A stretch of 64,000 nt of DNA from Plantactinospora soyae (GTDB taxonomy: Bacteria; Actinomycetota; Actinomycetes; Mycobacteriales; Micromonosporaceae). Below the pieces are notes generated by a model. The model worked only from the letters and a program-made list of their open reading frames with translations. It made no database searches and was not told the DNA's origin. The translations under genes were made by a program, and so were the position numbers. Every line of letters starts with the position of its first letter. Positions within the stretch are counted from its first letter, which is position 1. The stretch is taken from positions 6,510,001-6,574,000 of the forward strand of contig NZ_JADBEB010000001.1 of NCBI RefSeq assembly GCF_014874095.1, in the 5' to 3' direction. Of this stretch, positions 8,492 to 17,368 are shown piece by piece.

Positions 8492-9421
8492 GTGCTTGAT
8501 CTGACCGACGATGTTCCCGGCCGTCCATCCGCGGATCGGCCGGGCGGACGCCGCCAGCCGGACACCGTGGTGACCGGGGAGAACTTTCCGGTCGCGCTCC
8601 GGGTCCTACCGGCGCGGATCCGTCGGCACCTGCTCGCCCTCTACGGCTACGCCCGGTTCGTCGACGACCTCGGCGACGAGCCGGACGACACCGGTCGGGA
8701 CGAGCCCCCCGCCGTCCGACTCGCCGCACTCGACCGGTTCGAACGCCAGGTACGCGCGCTCTACGCCGGCCATCCGCCACGGCATCCGGTACTTGTCCGA
8801 CTGGCGCCGACCGTGGTCGACCGGCGGCTGCCGATCGACCCGCTGCTCCGGCTGATCGAGGCGAACCGCCGCGACCAGGCGGTGACCCGCTATCCGACGT
8901 TCGGCGCCCTGGTCGAGTACTGCCACTTCTCCGCCGACCCGGTCGGCGAACTGGTGCTGCATGTCTTCGACTCTCCGACACCGGCCCGGATCCAACTGTC
9001 CAACCGGGTCTGCACGGCGCTACAGATCATCGAGCACCTCCAGGACGTGGCCGAGGACCGGCGCCGGGGCCGGATCTACCTGCCGACCCAGGACCTTGTG
9101 GCCGTGAAGGTGTCGGAGGAGGACCTGGACGCGCCCCGGGCCGGTGCGGGGCTGCGCACCGTCGTGCGCCGGCAGGCCGTACGGGCGGAGGAACTGCTCG
9201 ACACCGGCTCGGCGGTGGTCGGCGAACTCTCCGGCTGGGCCCGGCTCGCGGTCGGCGGGTACGTCGCCGGTGGCCGCGCCGCCCTCGCCGCCCTCGCCCG
9301 TGCCGACTACGACCCGCTGCCAGGTCCACCCCGGCCGACCCGTGCCGGAATCGCCACGGCATGGCTCAGGACCTGGCTGGCACCACCGGCCGCCCCGGCC
9401 CGGAGCGGAGTACGGCGATGA
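8492..9421 (+). CDS. hpnC: Hydroxysqualene synthase HpnC (squalene/phytoene synthase family)
   Basis: The 309-residue trans-prenyltransferase starts at GTG 8492 with GAGGCGG upstream. The first Asp-rich motif is FVDDLGDEPDD near residue 55 and the second is DVAEDRRRGRIYLP near residue 185. In the three-enzyme bacterial squalene route, HpnD makes presqualene diphosphate, HpnC converts it to hydroxysqualene, and HpnE reduces that to squalene. Here hpnC is the first gene of the operon and overlaps hpnD by ATGA, the usual gene order. The N-terminal 30 residues are a disordered extension. Confidence 0.92.
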   Translation: MLDLTDDVPGRPSADRPGGRRQPDTVVTGENFPVALRVLPARIRRHLLALYGYARFVDDLGDEPDDTGRDEPPAVRLAALDRFERQVRALYAGHPPRHPVLVRLAPTVVDRRLPIDPLLRLIEANRRDQAVTRYPTFGALVEYCHFSADPVGELVLHVFDSPTPARIQLSNRVCTALQIIEHLQDVAEDRRRGRIYLPTQDLVAVKVSEEDLDAPRAGAGLRTVVRRQAVRAEELLDTGSAVVGELSGWARLAVGGYVAGGRAALAALARADYDPLPGPPRPTRAGIATAWLRTWLAPPAAPARSGVRR

Positions 9422-10296
9422 GTGGCGACGACGAGCTGGGGCGCGCGTACCGGGAGTGTGCCCGGGTCACCCGCAGCCAGGCGCGCAACTTCTCGTACGG
9501 CATCCGGCTGCTCCGCCCCGACCGGCGCGCCGCCCTCTGCGCCGTGTACGCGGTCGCCCGGCGCATCGACGACATCGGCGACGGTGACCTGCCGGCCGCC
9601 ACCAAGCTGGCCCGGCTGGACCAGATCCGGGCCGCCCTGCACCGGCTTCCGGACGCCGGGACCGATCCGGTGCTGGTGGCGCTGGCCGACGCCGCGGCCC
9701 GGCTGCCGATTCCGCTGGCCGCCCTGGACGAACTGGTGGACGGCTGCGTCGCCGACGTCCGGGGCACCCGGTACGACACGTTCTCCGAACTCGTCGGCTA
9801 CTGCCGCTGCGTCGCGGGGTCGATCGGCCGGCTCTCCCTCGGCGTGTTCGACCTGCGGGCATCGGCGGACCGGAGCACGGCCGGCGAACTCGCCGACACT
9901 CTCGGCATCGCGTTGCAGCTGACCAACATCCTCCGCGACATCGTCGAGGACCGCGGGATCGGGCGGATCTACCTGCCCCGACATGACCTGGACCGGTTCG
10001 GGTGCGGCCTGGAGGTCGGCGCCGACGGCGGGTTCACCGATCCGCCGGACCGGCTGGCCGCGCTGGTGCGCTGGCAGGCCCAGCGCGCCGAACGGTACTA
10101 CCAGAGCGGGCTGCGGCTGCTGCCGCTGCTGGACCGGCGCAGCGCGGCGTGCGTGGCGGCGATGGCCGGGATCTACCACCGGCTGCTGGCCAGGATGGTC
10201 GCCGACCCGATGGCGGTCACCCGGCGCCGGATGTCCCTGCCCGGCTGGGAGAAGGCGTACGTCGCCGCGCGGGCGATGACCCGGAGCGCACCATGA
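9418..10296 (+). CDS. hpnD: Presqualene diphosphate synthase HpnD
   Basis: Start ATG 9418 overlaps the hpnC stop and gives 292 residues; an in-frame ATG at 9361 lies inside hpnC and is not preferred. The two Mg-binding motifs are RRIDDIGDGD (near residue 45) and LTNILRDIVEDRGIGRIYLP (near residue 165). The second is strongly conserved in HpnD and precedes RHDLDRFG. The enzyme should condense two farnesyl diphosphates to presqualene diphosphate at the membrane surface. It is coupled by ATGA to both hpnC and hpnE, so the three squalene-forming proteins should be made together. Confidence 0.92.
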   Translation: MSGDDELGRAYRECARVTRSQARNFSYGIRLLRPDRRAALCAVYAVARRIDDIGDGDLPAATKLARLDQIRAALHRLPDAGTDPVLVALADAAARLPIPLAALDELVDGCVADVRGTRYDTFSELVGYCRCVAGSIGRLSLGVFDLRASADRSTAGELADTLGIALQLTNILRDIVEDRGIGRIYLPRHDLDRFGCGLEVGADGGFTDPPDRLAALVRWQAQRAERYYQSGLRLLPLLDRRSAACVAAMAGIYHRLLARMVADPMAVTRRRMSLPGWEKAYVAARAMTRSAP

Positions 10297-11642
10297 CCAC
10301 CGAACGGGTCTGCGTCGTCGGTGGTGGCCTGGCCGGTATCGCCTCGGCGGTACGCCTGCTCGACGCCGGACACCAGGTGACCCTGGTCGAGGCCCGCCCG
10401 GCCCTCGGCGGCGCCACCTACTCGTTCCGGCGCGGCGAGCTCACGGTCGACACCGGCCAGCACGTCTTCCTCCGCTGCTACCAGCAGTATCGGGAACTGC
10501 TGGTCCGGCTCGGCAGCGCCGACCGGGCCGCCGTCCAGGACTGCTTCGCGGTGCCGATCCTGCGGGTCGGCGCGCCGCCGCACGTACTCGCCCGGAACCG
10601 CCGGCTGCCCGCCCCGGCCCACCTGCTGCCGGCACTGCTCAACTACCGCCCGCTGCGCTTCGGGCAGCGGCTCTCGGCGGTCCGGGCCGCCGCCGCGCTG
10701 CGTGGTGTCGAGCCGGACGATCCGGCCGCCGACCGGGTCAGCTTCGGTGCCTGGCTGGCCGCACACGGTCAGGACGCGCCGACGATCCGACGGCTGTGGG
10801 AGCTGATCTGCATCGCGGCGCTCAACGCACCGCCGGACCAGGCCTCGCTCGCGCTCGCCGCCCGGGTGTTCCGGACCGGGCTGCTCGATCGGGCCGATGC
10901 CGCCGACATCGGCCGGCCCACCGCGCCCCTGGGCGAACTGCACGGCTCCCCGGCCGCCGCCCTGCTACGGCAACGCGGCGCCTCGGTCCGCACGGGGGTA
11001 CGCGTCCAGGGGATCCGGGTCGACCAGGGACGGTTCCGCGTGGTGGGCGAGGGCGTCGACCTGACCGCCGATGCCGTGGTGCTGGCGGTACCACATCCGC
11101 AGGCGGCCCGGTTGGTACCCGTGGAGGCCGCCCCGGACCGGGCCCGCTGGGCGCGGCTGGGCGCGGCGCCGATCGTCAACGTGCACGTCCACTACCAGCA
11201 GCGGATCACCGAGTTGGAGTTCGCCGCGGGGCTGGACACGCCGGTCCAGTGGGTGTTCGACCGCACGCCGCCCGGCGCGTCCGGCCAGTACCTGGTGGTG
11301 TCCATCTCCGCCGCCGAGCAGGTGCTGGCGGTCCGGGCGGGCACTCTGCTGCGGACCTACCTGGCCGCGCTGGCGGAGGTCTTTCCGGCGGCCCGGCAGA
11401 CCCGGGTCCGGGACGCGTTCGTCACCCGGGAGCCCCGGGCGACGTTCCGGCAGGGTCCCGGCTCACGTCTGGCCCGGCCACCGGCCCAGACCCGGTCACC
11501 CGGGCTGGCCCTGGCCGGCGCATGGACCGACACAGGGTGGCCGGACACGATGGAGGGCGCGGTACGCAGCGGCCAGCGGGCCGCCGACGTCGTACTCGCC
11601 CACCTCGGGTCGACTTCGAGCGCGACGGAGGCGACGACATGA
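10293..11642 (+). CDS. hpnE: Hydroxysqualene dehydroxylase HpnE (FAD-dependent)
   Basis: The 449-residue flavoprotein of the amine-oxidase/phytoene-desaturase superfamily starts at ATG 10293, overlapping the hpnD stop. The dinucleotide-binding motif VCVVGGGLAGIASAVRL is at residues 4-20. A substrate-domain segment reads FSFGAWLAAHGQD-like as RVSFGAWLAAHGQDAP, and the C-terminal FAD contact LAGAWTDTGWPDTMEGAVRSG is diagnostic of HpnE-type proteins. It completes squalene formation by removing the hydroxyl of hydroxysqualene. Its stop overlaps the start of a 26-residue bridging micro-ORF. Confidence 0.9.
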   Translation: MTTERVCVVGGGLAGIASAVRLLDAGHQVTLVEARPALGGATYSFRRGELTVDTGQHVFLRCYQQYRELLVRLGSADRAAVQDCFAVPILRVGAPPHVLARNRRLPAPAHLLPALLNYRPLRFGQRLSAVRAAAALRGVEPDDPAADRVSFGAWLAAHGQDAPTIRRLWELICIAALNAPPDQASLALAARVFRTGLLDRADAADIGRPTAPLGELHGSPAAALLRQRGASVRTGVRVQGIRVDQGRFRVVGEGVDLTADAVVLAVPHPQAARLVPVEAAPDRARWARLGAAPIVNVHVHYQQRITELEFAAGLDTPVQWVFDRTPPGASGQYLVVSISAAEQVLAVRAGTLLRTYLAALAEVFPAARQTRVRDAFVTREPRATFRQGPGSRLARPPAQTRSPGLALAGAWTDTGWPDTMEGAVRSGQRAADVVLAHLGSTSSATEATT

Positions 11643-11719
11643 CGGAGCGGAGCGAGGTCATCGGCAGGCTCGGTCGACCAGGTCACGGCGACGACGAGCG
11701 GAGCGAGGAGACGACATGA
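11639..11719 (+). other. 26-residue bridging micro-ORF between hpnE and the prenyl synthase gene
   Basis: ATG 11639 overlaps the hpnE stop (ATGA) and runs MTERSEVIGRLGRPGHGDDE onward to TGA 11717-11719, which overlaps the next gene's ATG 11716 (ATGA). The 74-bp gap is therefore completely translated in phase with both neighbours. The DNA contains two GAGCGGAGCGAGG copies, the second near the position of a ribosome-binding site. Its first residues match the micro-ORF at 874. It may serve as a translational relay or be part of a dispersed intergenic repeat. Confidence 0.4.
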
Positions 11720-12753
11720 CCACGATGCTGCCCAGCGTCCTCTCCCAGGTGGACGAGCTCGTCCAGCCCGAGATCCGGGTGGCGCTCGAGCGGATCGACG
11801 AGCGCACCCGGCTGGTCGCCGGATACCAGTTGGGCTACTGGGACGCGACGGGCGAGCCCACCGGCCGGAGCGGAAAGGGGCTGCGGCCGGCTCTGGCGCT
11901 GCTCTCGGCCCGGGCTGCCGGCCAGGACGTACGGCGTGGGCTGCCCGCCGCGGTCGCGGTGGAACTGGTGCACAACTTCTCACTGCTGCACGACGACGTC
12001 ATCGACGGTGACCTGGAACGCCGGCACCGGCCGACCGCCTGGGCCGCGTTCGGGATCGGACCGGCGATCCTGGCCGGTGACGCGATGCTCAGCCTCGCCG
12101 ACGAGGTGCTGTCGACCGGATCCGACCTGGACCTGGTCCCGGGACTGTCCACCCTGCACACGGCGATCCGGCGGCTGATCGCCGGGCAGGCGGCCGACGT
12201 GGCGTTCGAGGCCCGCGCCGACGTGACCCTCGACGAGTGCCTGGCGATGGCGCGGGACAAGACGGCGGCGCTGCTGGCCTGCTCCGCGACGCTCGGCGCG
12301 GTGCTCTGTGGTGCCCCGCCGACGGTGGTCGACGGCCTGGCCCGGTACGGCGAACGCCTCGGCCTGGCCTTCCAGCTCGTCGACGACCTGCTCGGCATCT
12401 GGGGCGAGCCGGCGGTGACCGGCAAACCGGTGCTGTCCGACCTGCGGGCCCGGAAGAAGTCGGTGCCGGTGGTCCGGGCCCTCACCTCGGGCGGCCCGGC
12501 CGGTGACCAGCTCGCCGACCTGTACGCGAGCCCCGGTGAACTGTCCCCCACGGACCTGGCCCTGGCCGCCACCCTGATCGAGGAGACCGGCGCCCGGGAC
12601 TGGACCGAGAAGCAGGCCGACCGGCTGCTCACCGAGGCGCTGGCCGAACTGGACCAGCTGGGCGAGCCGGGTACGGCCACCGGGACCGACCTGTCCGAGG
12701 TGCACGCCGACCTGGTGGCGATCGCGCACTTCATGACGGGACGGGACCACTGA
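11716..12753 (+). CDS. Polyprenyl diphosphate synthase (probable farnesyl diphosphate synthase)
   Basis: Start ATG 11716 gives 345 residues. It is an all-alpha trans-isoprenyl diphosphate synthase with first Asp-rich motif LLHDDVIDGDLERR near residue 92 and second motif FQLVDDLLGIWG near residue 220, followed by GKPVLSDLRARKKSVPVV. The family condenses isopentenyl diphosphate with allylic diphosphates. In this operon its likely product is farnesyl diphosphate for HpnD, though chain length cannot be read with confidence. The stop TGA shares one base with the shc ATG, so expression should be coupled to the cyclase. Confidence 0.88.
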   Translation: MTTMLPSVLSQVDELVQPEIRVALERIDERTRLVAGYQLGYWDATGEPTGRSGKGLRPALALLSARAAGQDVRRGLPAAVAVELVHNFSLLHDDVIDGDLERRHRPTAWAAFGIGPAILAGDAMLSLADEVLSTGSDLDLVPGLSTLHTAIRRLIAGQAADVAFEARADVTLDECLAMARDKTAALLACSATLGAVLCGAPPTVVDGLARYGERLGLAFQLVDDLLGIWGEPAVTGKPVLSDLRARKKSVPVVRALTSGGPAGDQLADLYASPGELSPTDLALAATLIEETGARDWTEKQADRLLTEALAELDQLGEPGTATGTDLSEVHADLVAIAHFMTGRDH

Positions 12754-14702
12754 TGGCCCGCCTCCTCTCCACCGACGGGCATCGGTTAGCCGGGGGCCCT
12801 TCATCTACCGAAGGCGATAACAAGGGGCCCTTCCTTGCGGCCCGGGCGGCGCTGGACCGCGCGCGCGACCTGTTGCTGTCGCGGCAGGATCCGGCGGGGT
12901 GGTGGCAGGGCGAGCTGGAGACCAACGTCACGATGGAGGCCGAGGACCTGCTGATGCGGGAGTTCCTGGGCATCCGTACCTCGGTGGAGACCGAGCCGAC
13001 GGCCCGGTGGATCCGGTCGAAGCAGGGCGCGGACGGCGCCTGGGCGAACTTCCACGGCGGTCCCGGCGACCTCTCCACCACCATCGAGGCGTACGCGGCG
13101 CTGCGGCTGGCCGGCGACCCGGCCGAGGCGGAACACCTGTGCCGGGCCCGGAAGTTCGTGCTCGCCCACGGTGGTATCGAGCGGAGCCGGGTCTTCACCC
13201 GACTCTGGCTGGCGCTGTTCGGCGAGTGGCCGTGGCAGCGGCTGCCGGCGATCCCGCCCGAGGTGGTGCTGCTGCCCTCGTGGTTTCCGCTCAACGTCTA
13301 CGACTTCGCCTGCTGGGCCCGGCAGACCATCGTCCCGCTCTCCATCGTCCGGTCGCTGCGCCCGGTACGTCCGCTCGGCTTCTCGCTCGGCGAACTGCGT
13401 ACCGGCCGGCCACCGGCACCGGCACAGTCGCTGCGTCGGCGCGGCGGTTGGATGCACCGGCTCGACGGAGCGTTGCGCGGGTACGAGCGCCATCCGGTCG
13501 GCCCCCTCCGGCGCAACGCGCTGCGTCGGGCCGCGGAGTGGATCGTGGCCCGTCAGGAGGCCGACGGCTCGTGGGGCGGGATCCAGCCGCCCTGGGTCTA
13601 CTCGCTGATCGCGTTGCACCTGCTCGGTTATCCGCTGTCCCATCCCGTGCTGCGCAGTGGACTGGCCGGACTGGAGCGGTTCACCGTCCGCGAGGAGACT
13701 CCGGACGGCCCGGTACGCCGGTTGGAGGCGTGCCAGTCCCCGGTCTGGGACACCGCCCTCGCGATGGTCGCCCTCGCCGACGCGGGGCTGCCGGCCGAGC
13801 ATCCGGCCCTGGCCAGCGCGGCCGATTGGCTGCTGACCGAGGAGATCAGGGTGCCCGGGGACTGGGCGGTACGCCGACCGGGCCTGCCACCGGGCGGTTG
13901 GGCCTTCGAGTTCGACAACGACGGCTACCCGGACACCGACGACACCGCGGAGGTGTTGCTGGCGCTGCGACGTACCGGCGCGGATCCGGCGGTCCGGGGG
14001 GCGATGGAACGCGGCGTCGCCTGGCTGCGCGGGATGCAGTCGCGGGACGGCGGCTGGGCCGCCTTCGACGCGGACAACACCCGGGCGATCGCCCGCAGCC
14101 TGCCGTTCTGCGACTTCGGCGAGGTGATCGACCCGCCGAGCGCGGACGTCACCGCGCACGTCGTGGAGGCGCTCTGTGCCGAGGGGCTGACCGGCTCGGC
14201 GACGGTGCGCCGGGGAGTGGGCTGGCTGCTGCGCAACCAGGAGGCGGACGGCTCCTGGTTCGGCCGGTGGGGTGCGAACCACGTCTACGGGACCGGCGCG
14301 GCGGTGCCGGCGCTGATCGCCGCCGGGATGCGGCCGGAGCACCCGGCGATCGTCCGGGCGGTGTGCTGGCTGCACCGCCGGCAGAACCCGGACGGCGGCT
14401 GGGGCGAGGACATGCGCTCGTACCGCGATCCGGCCTGGCGCGGGCAGGGTGTCTCCACCGCATCCCAGACCGCCTGGGCGTTGCTGGCCCTGCACGCGGC
14501 CCGGTCCGACGACGCGGCCTCGGTCGGGCGGGGGATCGGGTGGCTGGCCCGGACCCAACGCCCGGACGGGGGCTGGGACGAGCCGCAGTTCACCGGCACG
14601 GGCTTCCCCGGCGACTTCTACATCAACTACCACCTGTACCGGCTGGTGTTCCCGATCAGCGCCCTCGGTCGGCTGCTGCGAGACTCGGACGCGTCCCGTT
14701 GA
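12753..14702 (+). CDS. shc: Squalene-hopene cyclase
   Basis: The 649-residue class II triterpene cyclase has the catalytic acid motif DTDDTAE near residue 395 and repeated QW motifs: [41 protein letters not shown] and QRPDGGWDE. It protonates squalene to form hopene/hopanol in a monotopic membrane position. The true cyclase fold starts near residue 28 ([24 protein letters not shown]). Residues 11-29 are encoded by a copy of the palindromic repeat also found at 17303 and 61938, so the N-terminal peptide [19 protein letters not shown] is of repeat origin. Start ATG 12753 is set by the one-base overlap with the upstream stop; no later ATG precedes the cyclase domain. Confidence 0.95.
   Translation: MARLLSTDGHRLAGGPSSTEGDNKGPFLAARAALDRARDLLLSRQDPAGWWQGELETNVTMEAEDLLMREFLGIRTSVETEPTARWIRSKQGADGAWANFHGGPGDLSTTIEAYAALRLAGDPAEAEHLCRARKFVLAHGGIERSRVFTRLWLALFGEWPWQRLPAIPPEVVLLPSWFPLNVYDFACWARQTIVPLSIVRSLRPVRPLGFSLGELRTGRPPAPAQSLRRRGGWMHRLDGALRGYERHPVGPLRRNALRRAAEWIVARQEADGSWGGIQPPWVYSLIALHLLGYPLSHPVLRSGLAGLERFTVREETPDGPVRRLEACQSPVWDTALAMVALADAGLPAEHPALASAADWLLTEEIRVPGDWAVRRPGLPPGGWAFEFDNDGYPDTDDTAEVLLALRRTGADPAVRGAMERGVAWLRGMQSRDGGWAAFDADNTRAIARSLPFCDFGEVIDPPSADVTAHVVEALCAEGLTGSATVRRGVGWLLRNQEADGSWFGRWGANHVYGTGAAVPALIAAGMRPEHPAIVRAVCWLHRRQNPDGGWGEDMRSYRDPAWRGQGVSTASQTAWALLALHAARSDDAASVGRGIGWLARTQRPDGGWDEPQFTGTGFPGDFYINYHLYRLVFPISALGRLLRDSDASR
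12785..12842. repeat. Palindromic repeat copy A, inside the shc reading frame
   Basis: Hand alignment without gaps to copy C (61938-61995) gives about 41 of 55 identical bases, starting GTTAG and ending CCTT. The conserved loop part CGATAA and right arm AAGGGGCCCTTCCTT are intact; the left arm is degraded (CCGGGGGCCCTTC). It encodes residues 11-29 of Shc without breaking the frame. Confidence 0.75.
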
Positions 14703-16213
14703 ACGACGCCGACTGGGTGCTCTTCGCACCGATGCGAGTCGAGGCCCGGGCGCTGCGCCGGGGCCTGCCGCCGGACGCCCCGCTGCGGCGTACCGGTCGG
14801 GGACCGGCCCGGGCCACCCGGGTCGCCGCCGGCTACCGCGACACCGCCGCGCTGGCGGTGGCCGGGATCGCCGGCGGCCTGGTGCCGACGCTGCGCACCG
14901 GGGACGTGGTGGTGGCCACCGAGGTACGTCGGGCCGGCGTGCAGGGCGGTGCCCCGGTGTTCTGTCCGGCGGCCCCGATGATCGCCGAGGCCCTTCGCCG
15001 ACGCGGCCTGACCGTCCACACCGGACCCGTGGTCACCAGCCGGCGGCTGGTCGACGGCCGGATGCGGGACCGGTTGGCGGCCACCGGCGCCTTGGCGGTG
15101 GACACCGAGTCGGCGGCGTTGCTGGCCGGAGCGGCCGGCCGGCCCACCGCCTGCGTCCGGGTGGTCGCCGACGTGCCGCCGCATCCGCTCTACCGGCCCG
15201 CGACCCTGGGCCGGGTCGCCGCCGCCCTCCGGGTCCTTCCGGAAATCGCCCCGGCGCTCGTCGAATGGGCCGAGGCGACCACCGCCCGGCAGGTGGTTCT
15301 GGCCTCGCCGCGCTCGTTCTGCGCCGGAGTGGAGCGGGCGATCAGCACGGTGGAGCAGGCGCTGGACCGGCACGGCCCACCGGTCTACGTGCGCAAGCAG
15401 ATCGTGCACAACGCGCACGTCATCGCCGACCTCCAGCGCCGGGGCGCGGTCTTCGTCGACGAGCTGACCGAGATCCCCGAGGGTGCGCTCACGGTCTTCT
15501 CCGCGCACGGGGTGGCACCCGCGGTCCGGGGCGCCGCCGCCGAGCGGGGACTGCCGGTCATCGACGCCACCTGCCCGCTGGTGAGCAAGGTGCACAGCGA
15601 GGCCCGCCGGTTCGCCGGGCGGGGCAACACCGTGCTGCTGATCGGACACGCCGGCCACGAGGAGACCGAGGGCACCCTCGGCGAGGCGCCGGGCCGGATC
15701 GCCCTGGTCGAGACCGTCCGGGACGCGGAACGGATCGAGGTCGCCGACCCGGACCGGGTCTCGTACCTGGTGCAGACCACCCTCGCGGTCGATGAGGTCG
15801 CCGGGGTCCTGGACGTGCTCCGGCGCCGCTTCCCGGCGCTGACCGGGCCGTCCTCCGACGACATCTGCTACGCCACCACGAACCGGCAGGCGGCGTTGCG
15901 CGAGGTGGCCGCCGTCGCCGACGTGGTGCTGGTACTCGGCTCGGAGAACTCCTCGAACTCCCGGCGGCTGGTGGAGGTGACCGAGCGCGGCGGGACCCCG
16001 GCGTACCTGGTCGACGACGTCGACGCGGTCGACCTCCGCTGGCTCGCCGGGGTACGGACGATCGGCGTGACCGCCGGTGCCTCGGCGCCGCCCCGACTGG
16101 TCGACCAGACCGTCGCGGCGTTGACCGGGCTCGGCGCCGACTCGGTACGGGAGCACACCACCCGTACCGAGGACGTGCATTTCACCCTTCCCAAGGAGAT
16201 CCGAACGCCATGA
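14699..16213 (+). CDS. ispH: HpnG-type nucleosidase/phosphorylase fused to IspH (HMBPP reductase)
   Basis: One uninterrupted frame encodes about 504 residues. Residues 1-195 resemble HpnG and the MTA/SAH nucleosidase fold: [16 protein letters not shown], a GDVVVATEV strand and [11 protein letters not shown], the usual catalytic acid region. In hopanoid synthesis HpnG releases adenine from adenosylhopane. From residue 198 a complete IspH follows: the three [4Fe-4S] cysteines in SFCAGV (Cys208), DATCPLV (Cys292) and [11 protein letters not shown] (Cys390), plus [23 protein letters not shown] and SENSSNS. IspH makes IPP and DMAPP at the end of the MEP pathway. TTG 14699 overlaps the shc stop as TTGA; ATG 14732 is the alternative start but would trim the first strand. 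The fusion joins precursor supply and tailoring in one polypeptide. Confidence 0.9.
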   Translation: MNDADWVLFAPMRVEARALRRGLPPDAPLRRTGRGPARATRVAAGYRDTAALAVAGIAGGLVPTLRTGDVVVATEVRRAGVQGGAPVFCPAAPMIAEALRRRGLTVHTGPVVTSRRLVDGRMRDRLAATGALAVDTESAALLAGAAGRPTACVRVVADVPPHPLYRPATLGRVAAALRVLPEIAPALVEWAEATTARQVVLASPRSFCAGVERAISTVEQALDRHGPPVYVRKQIVHNAHVIADLQRRGAVFVDELTEIPEGALTVFSAHGVAPAVRGAAAERGLPVIDATCPLVSKVHSEARRFAGRGNTVLLIGHAGHEETEGTLGEAPGRIALVETVRDAERIEVADPDRVSYLVQTTLAVDEVAGVLDVLRRRFPALTGPSSDDICYATTNRQAALREVAAVADVVLVLGSENSSNSRRLVEVTERGGTPAYLVDDVDAVDLRWLAGVRTIGVTAGASAPPRLVDQTVAALTGLGADSVREHTTRTEDVHFTLPKEIRTP

Positions 16214-16293
16214 CGGGGAGCATTCGGCAGGGCATTTCATCAGATCGCATGACCGGCGGCAGGGCGGCCGGACCGACCGGGACGGGGTGCTGA
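16210..16293 (+). other. 27-residue bridging micro-ORF between ispH fusion and hpnH
   Basis: ATG 16210 overlaps the fusion gene's TGA (ATGA) and reads [20 protein letters not shown] onward to TGA 16291-16293, one base before the hpnH ATG at 16295. It fills the only gap between the two genes in a translated frame. The peptide has no recognisable domain. It could couple translation, or be chance. Confidence 0.25.
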
Positions 16294-16294
16294 G

Positions 16295-17299
16295 ATGGGT
16301 ATGCCACTGCGGCAGAGCATTCGGGTGGGCCGCTATCTGCTGGAGCAGAAGCTGCGCCGCCGGACCCACTTCCCGTTGCTCGTCGAACTGGAACCACTCT
16401 TCGCCTGCAACCTCGCCTGCGCCGGCTGCGGCAAGATCCAGCATCCGGCGGACGTACTGAAGCGGCGGATGCCGGTGGAGCAGGCGCTCGCGGCGATCGA
16501 GGAGTGCGGGGCGCCGATGGTCTCGATCGCCGGCGGCGAACCGCTGATGCATCCGGACATCGACAAGCTGGTCGCCGAACTGGTCCGGCGTCGCAAGTAC
16601 GTCTTCCTCTGCACGAACGCGGCGCTGCTGCGCAAGAAGCTGCACAAGTTCACCCCGTCCCGCTACTTCTCCTTCGCCGTGCACATCGACGGCCTGCGGG
16701 AGCGGCACGACGCGTCGGTCTGCAAGGACGGCGTCTTCGACGAGGCGGTGGAGGCGGTACGCGAGGCGAAACGGAAGGGCTTCCGGGTCACCAGCAACAC
16801 GACCTTCTTCTCCACCGACACCCCGCAGACCGTGATCGAGGTGCTCGACTACCTCAACGACGATCTCGGCGTCGACCAGATGATGCTCTCCCCGGCGTAC
16901 GCCTACGACAAGGCGCCGGACCAGGAGCACTTCCTGGGGGTGACGGAGACCCGGGCGATGTTCAAGAAGGCGTTCGCCGAGGGGCGCCGGAAGAAGTGGC
17001 GGCTGAACCACTCGCCGCTGTTCCTGGACTTCCTCGAGGGCCGGATCGACTTCAAGTGCACCGCCTGGGCCATCCCGTCGTACTCCCTGTTCGGCTGGCA
17101 GCGTCCCTGCTACCTGCTCGGGGACGGGTACGCGCAGTCGTACAAGGAGTTGGTCGAGACCACCGAGTGGTCGGCGTACGGCCGGGGCAAGGATCCGCGC
17201 TGCGCCAACTGCATGGCCCACTGCGGGTACGAGCCGACGGCGGTGCTGGCCACGATGTCCTCGCTCCGGGAGTCACTCCGCGCGGTCCGCGCCAACTGA
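16295..17299 (+). CDS. hpnH: Adenosyl-hopene transferase HpnH (radical SAM)
   Basis: The 334-residue radical SAM enzyme has the cluster motif CNLACAGC near residue 43 (CxxxCxxC), the SAM-binding GGEPLMHPDI near residue 80, and a C-terminal cysteine-containing region (DPRCANCMAHCGYEPTAVL). The start MGMPLRQSIRVGRYLLEQKL is characteristic of HpnH. It adds the 5'-deoxyadenosyl group to hopene to give adenosylhopane, the precursor of all C35 side chains. GTG/ATG ambiguity is minor: a second ATG follows at codon 3. It is the last gene of the hopanoid operon and is followed at once by palindromic repeat copy B. Confidence 0.95.
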   Translation: MGMPLRQSIRVGRYLLEQKLRRRTHFPLLVELEPLFACNLACAGCGKIQHPADVLKRRMPVEQALAAIEECGAPMVSIAGGEPLMHPDIDKLVAELVRRRKYVFLCTNAALLRKKLHKFTPSRYFSFAVHIDGLRERHDASVCKDGVFDEAVEAVREAKRKGFRVTSNTTFFSTDTPQTVIEVLDYLNDDLGVDQMMLSPAYAYDKAPDQEHFLGVTETRAMFKKAFAEGRRKKWRLNHSPLFLDFLEGRIDFKCTAWAIPSYSLFGWQRPCYLLGDGYAQSYKELVETTEWSAYGRGKDPRCANCMAHCGYEPTAVLATMSSLRESLRAVRAN

Positions 17300-17302
17300 G
17301 GG

Positions 17303-17360
17303 GTGTAAGGAAGGGCCCCCTATTAGCGTTTTCAGTAGAAGAAGGGCCCCTTCCTAACAC
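17303..17360. repeat. Palindromic repeat copy B (reverse orientation), possible bidirectional terminator
   Basis: The reverse complement of this 58-base stretch aligns to copy C with about 49 of 58 identical bases and no gaps. The arms are built on GGAAGGG(G)CCC and its complement; the central loop retains GAAAACGCTAA in copy C orientation. It begins four bases after the hpnH stop and ends nine bases before the stop of the convergent SDR gene, so the hairpin could terminate transcription from both sides. Confidence 0.75.
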
Positions 17361-17368
17361 ATCCGCCC

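Noticed and set aside
14627-17221. Minus-strand open frame of 864 codons opposite the ispH fusion and hpnH
   Set aside because: It is antisense to two genes with full catalytic motifs, is rich in Arg, Gly, Pro and His, and has no recognisable domain; it is a shadow caused by high GC at third positions.
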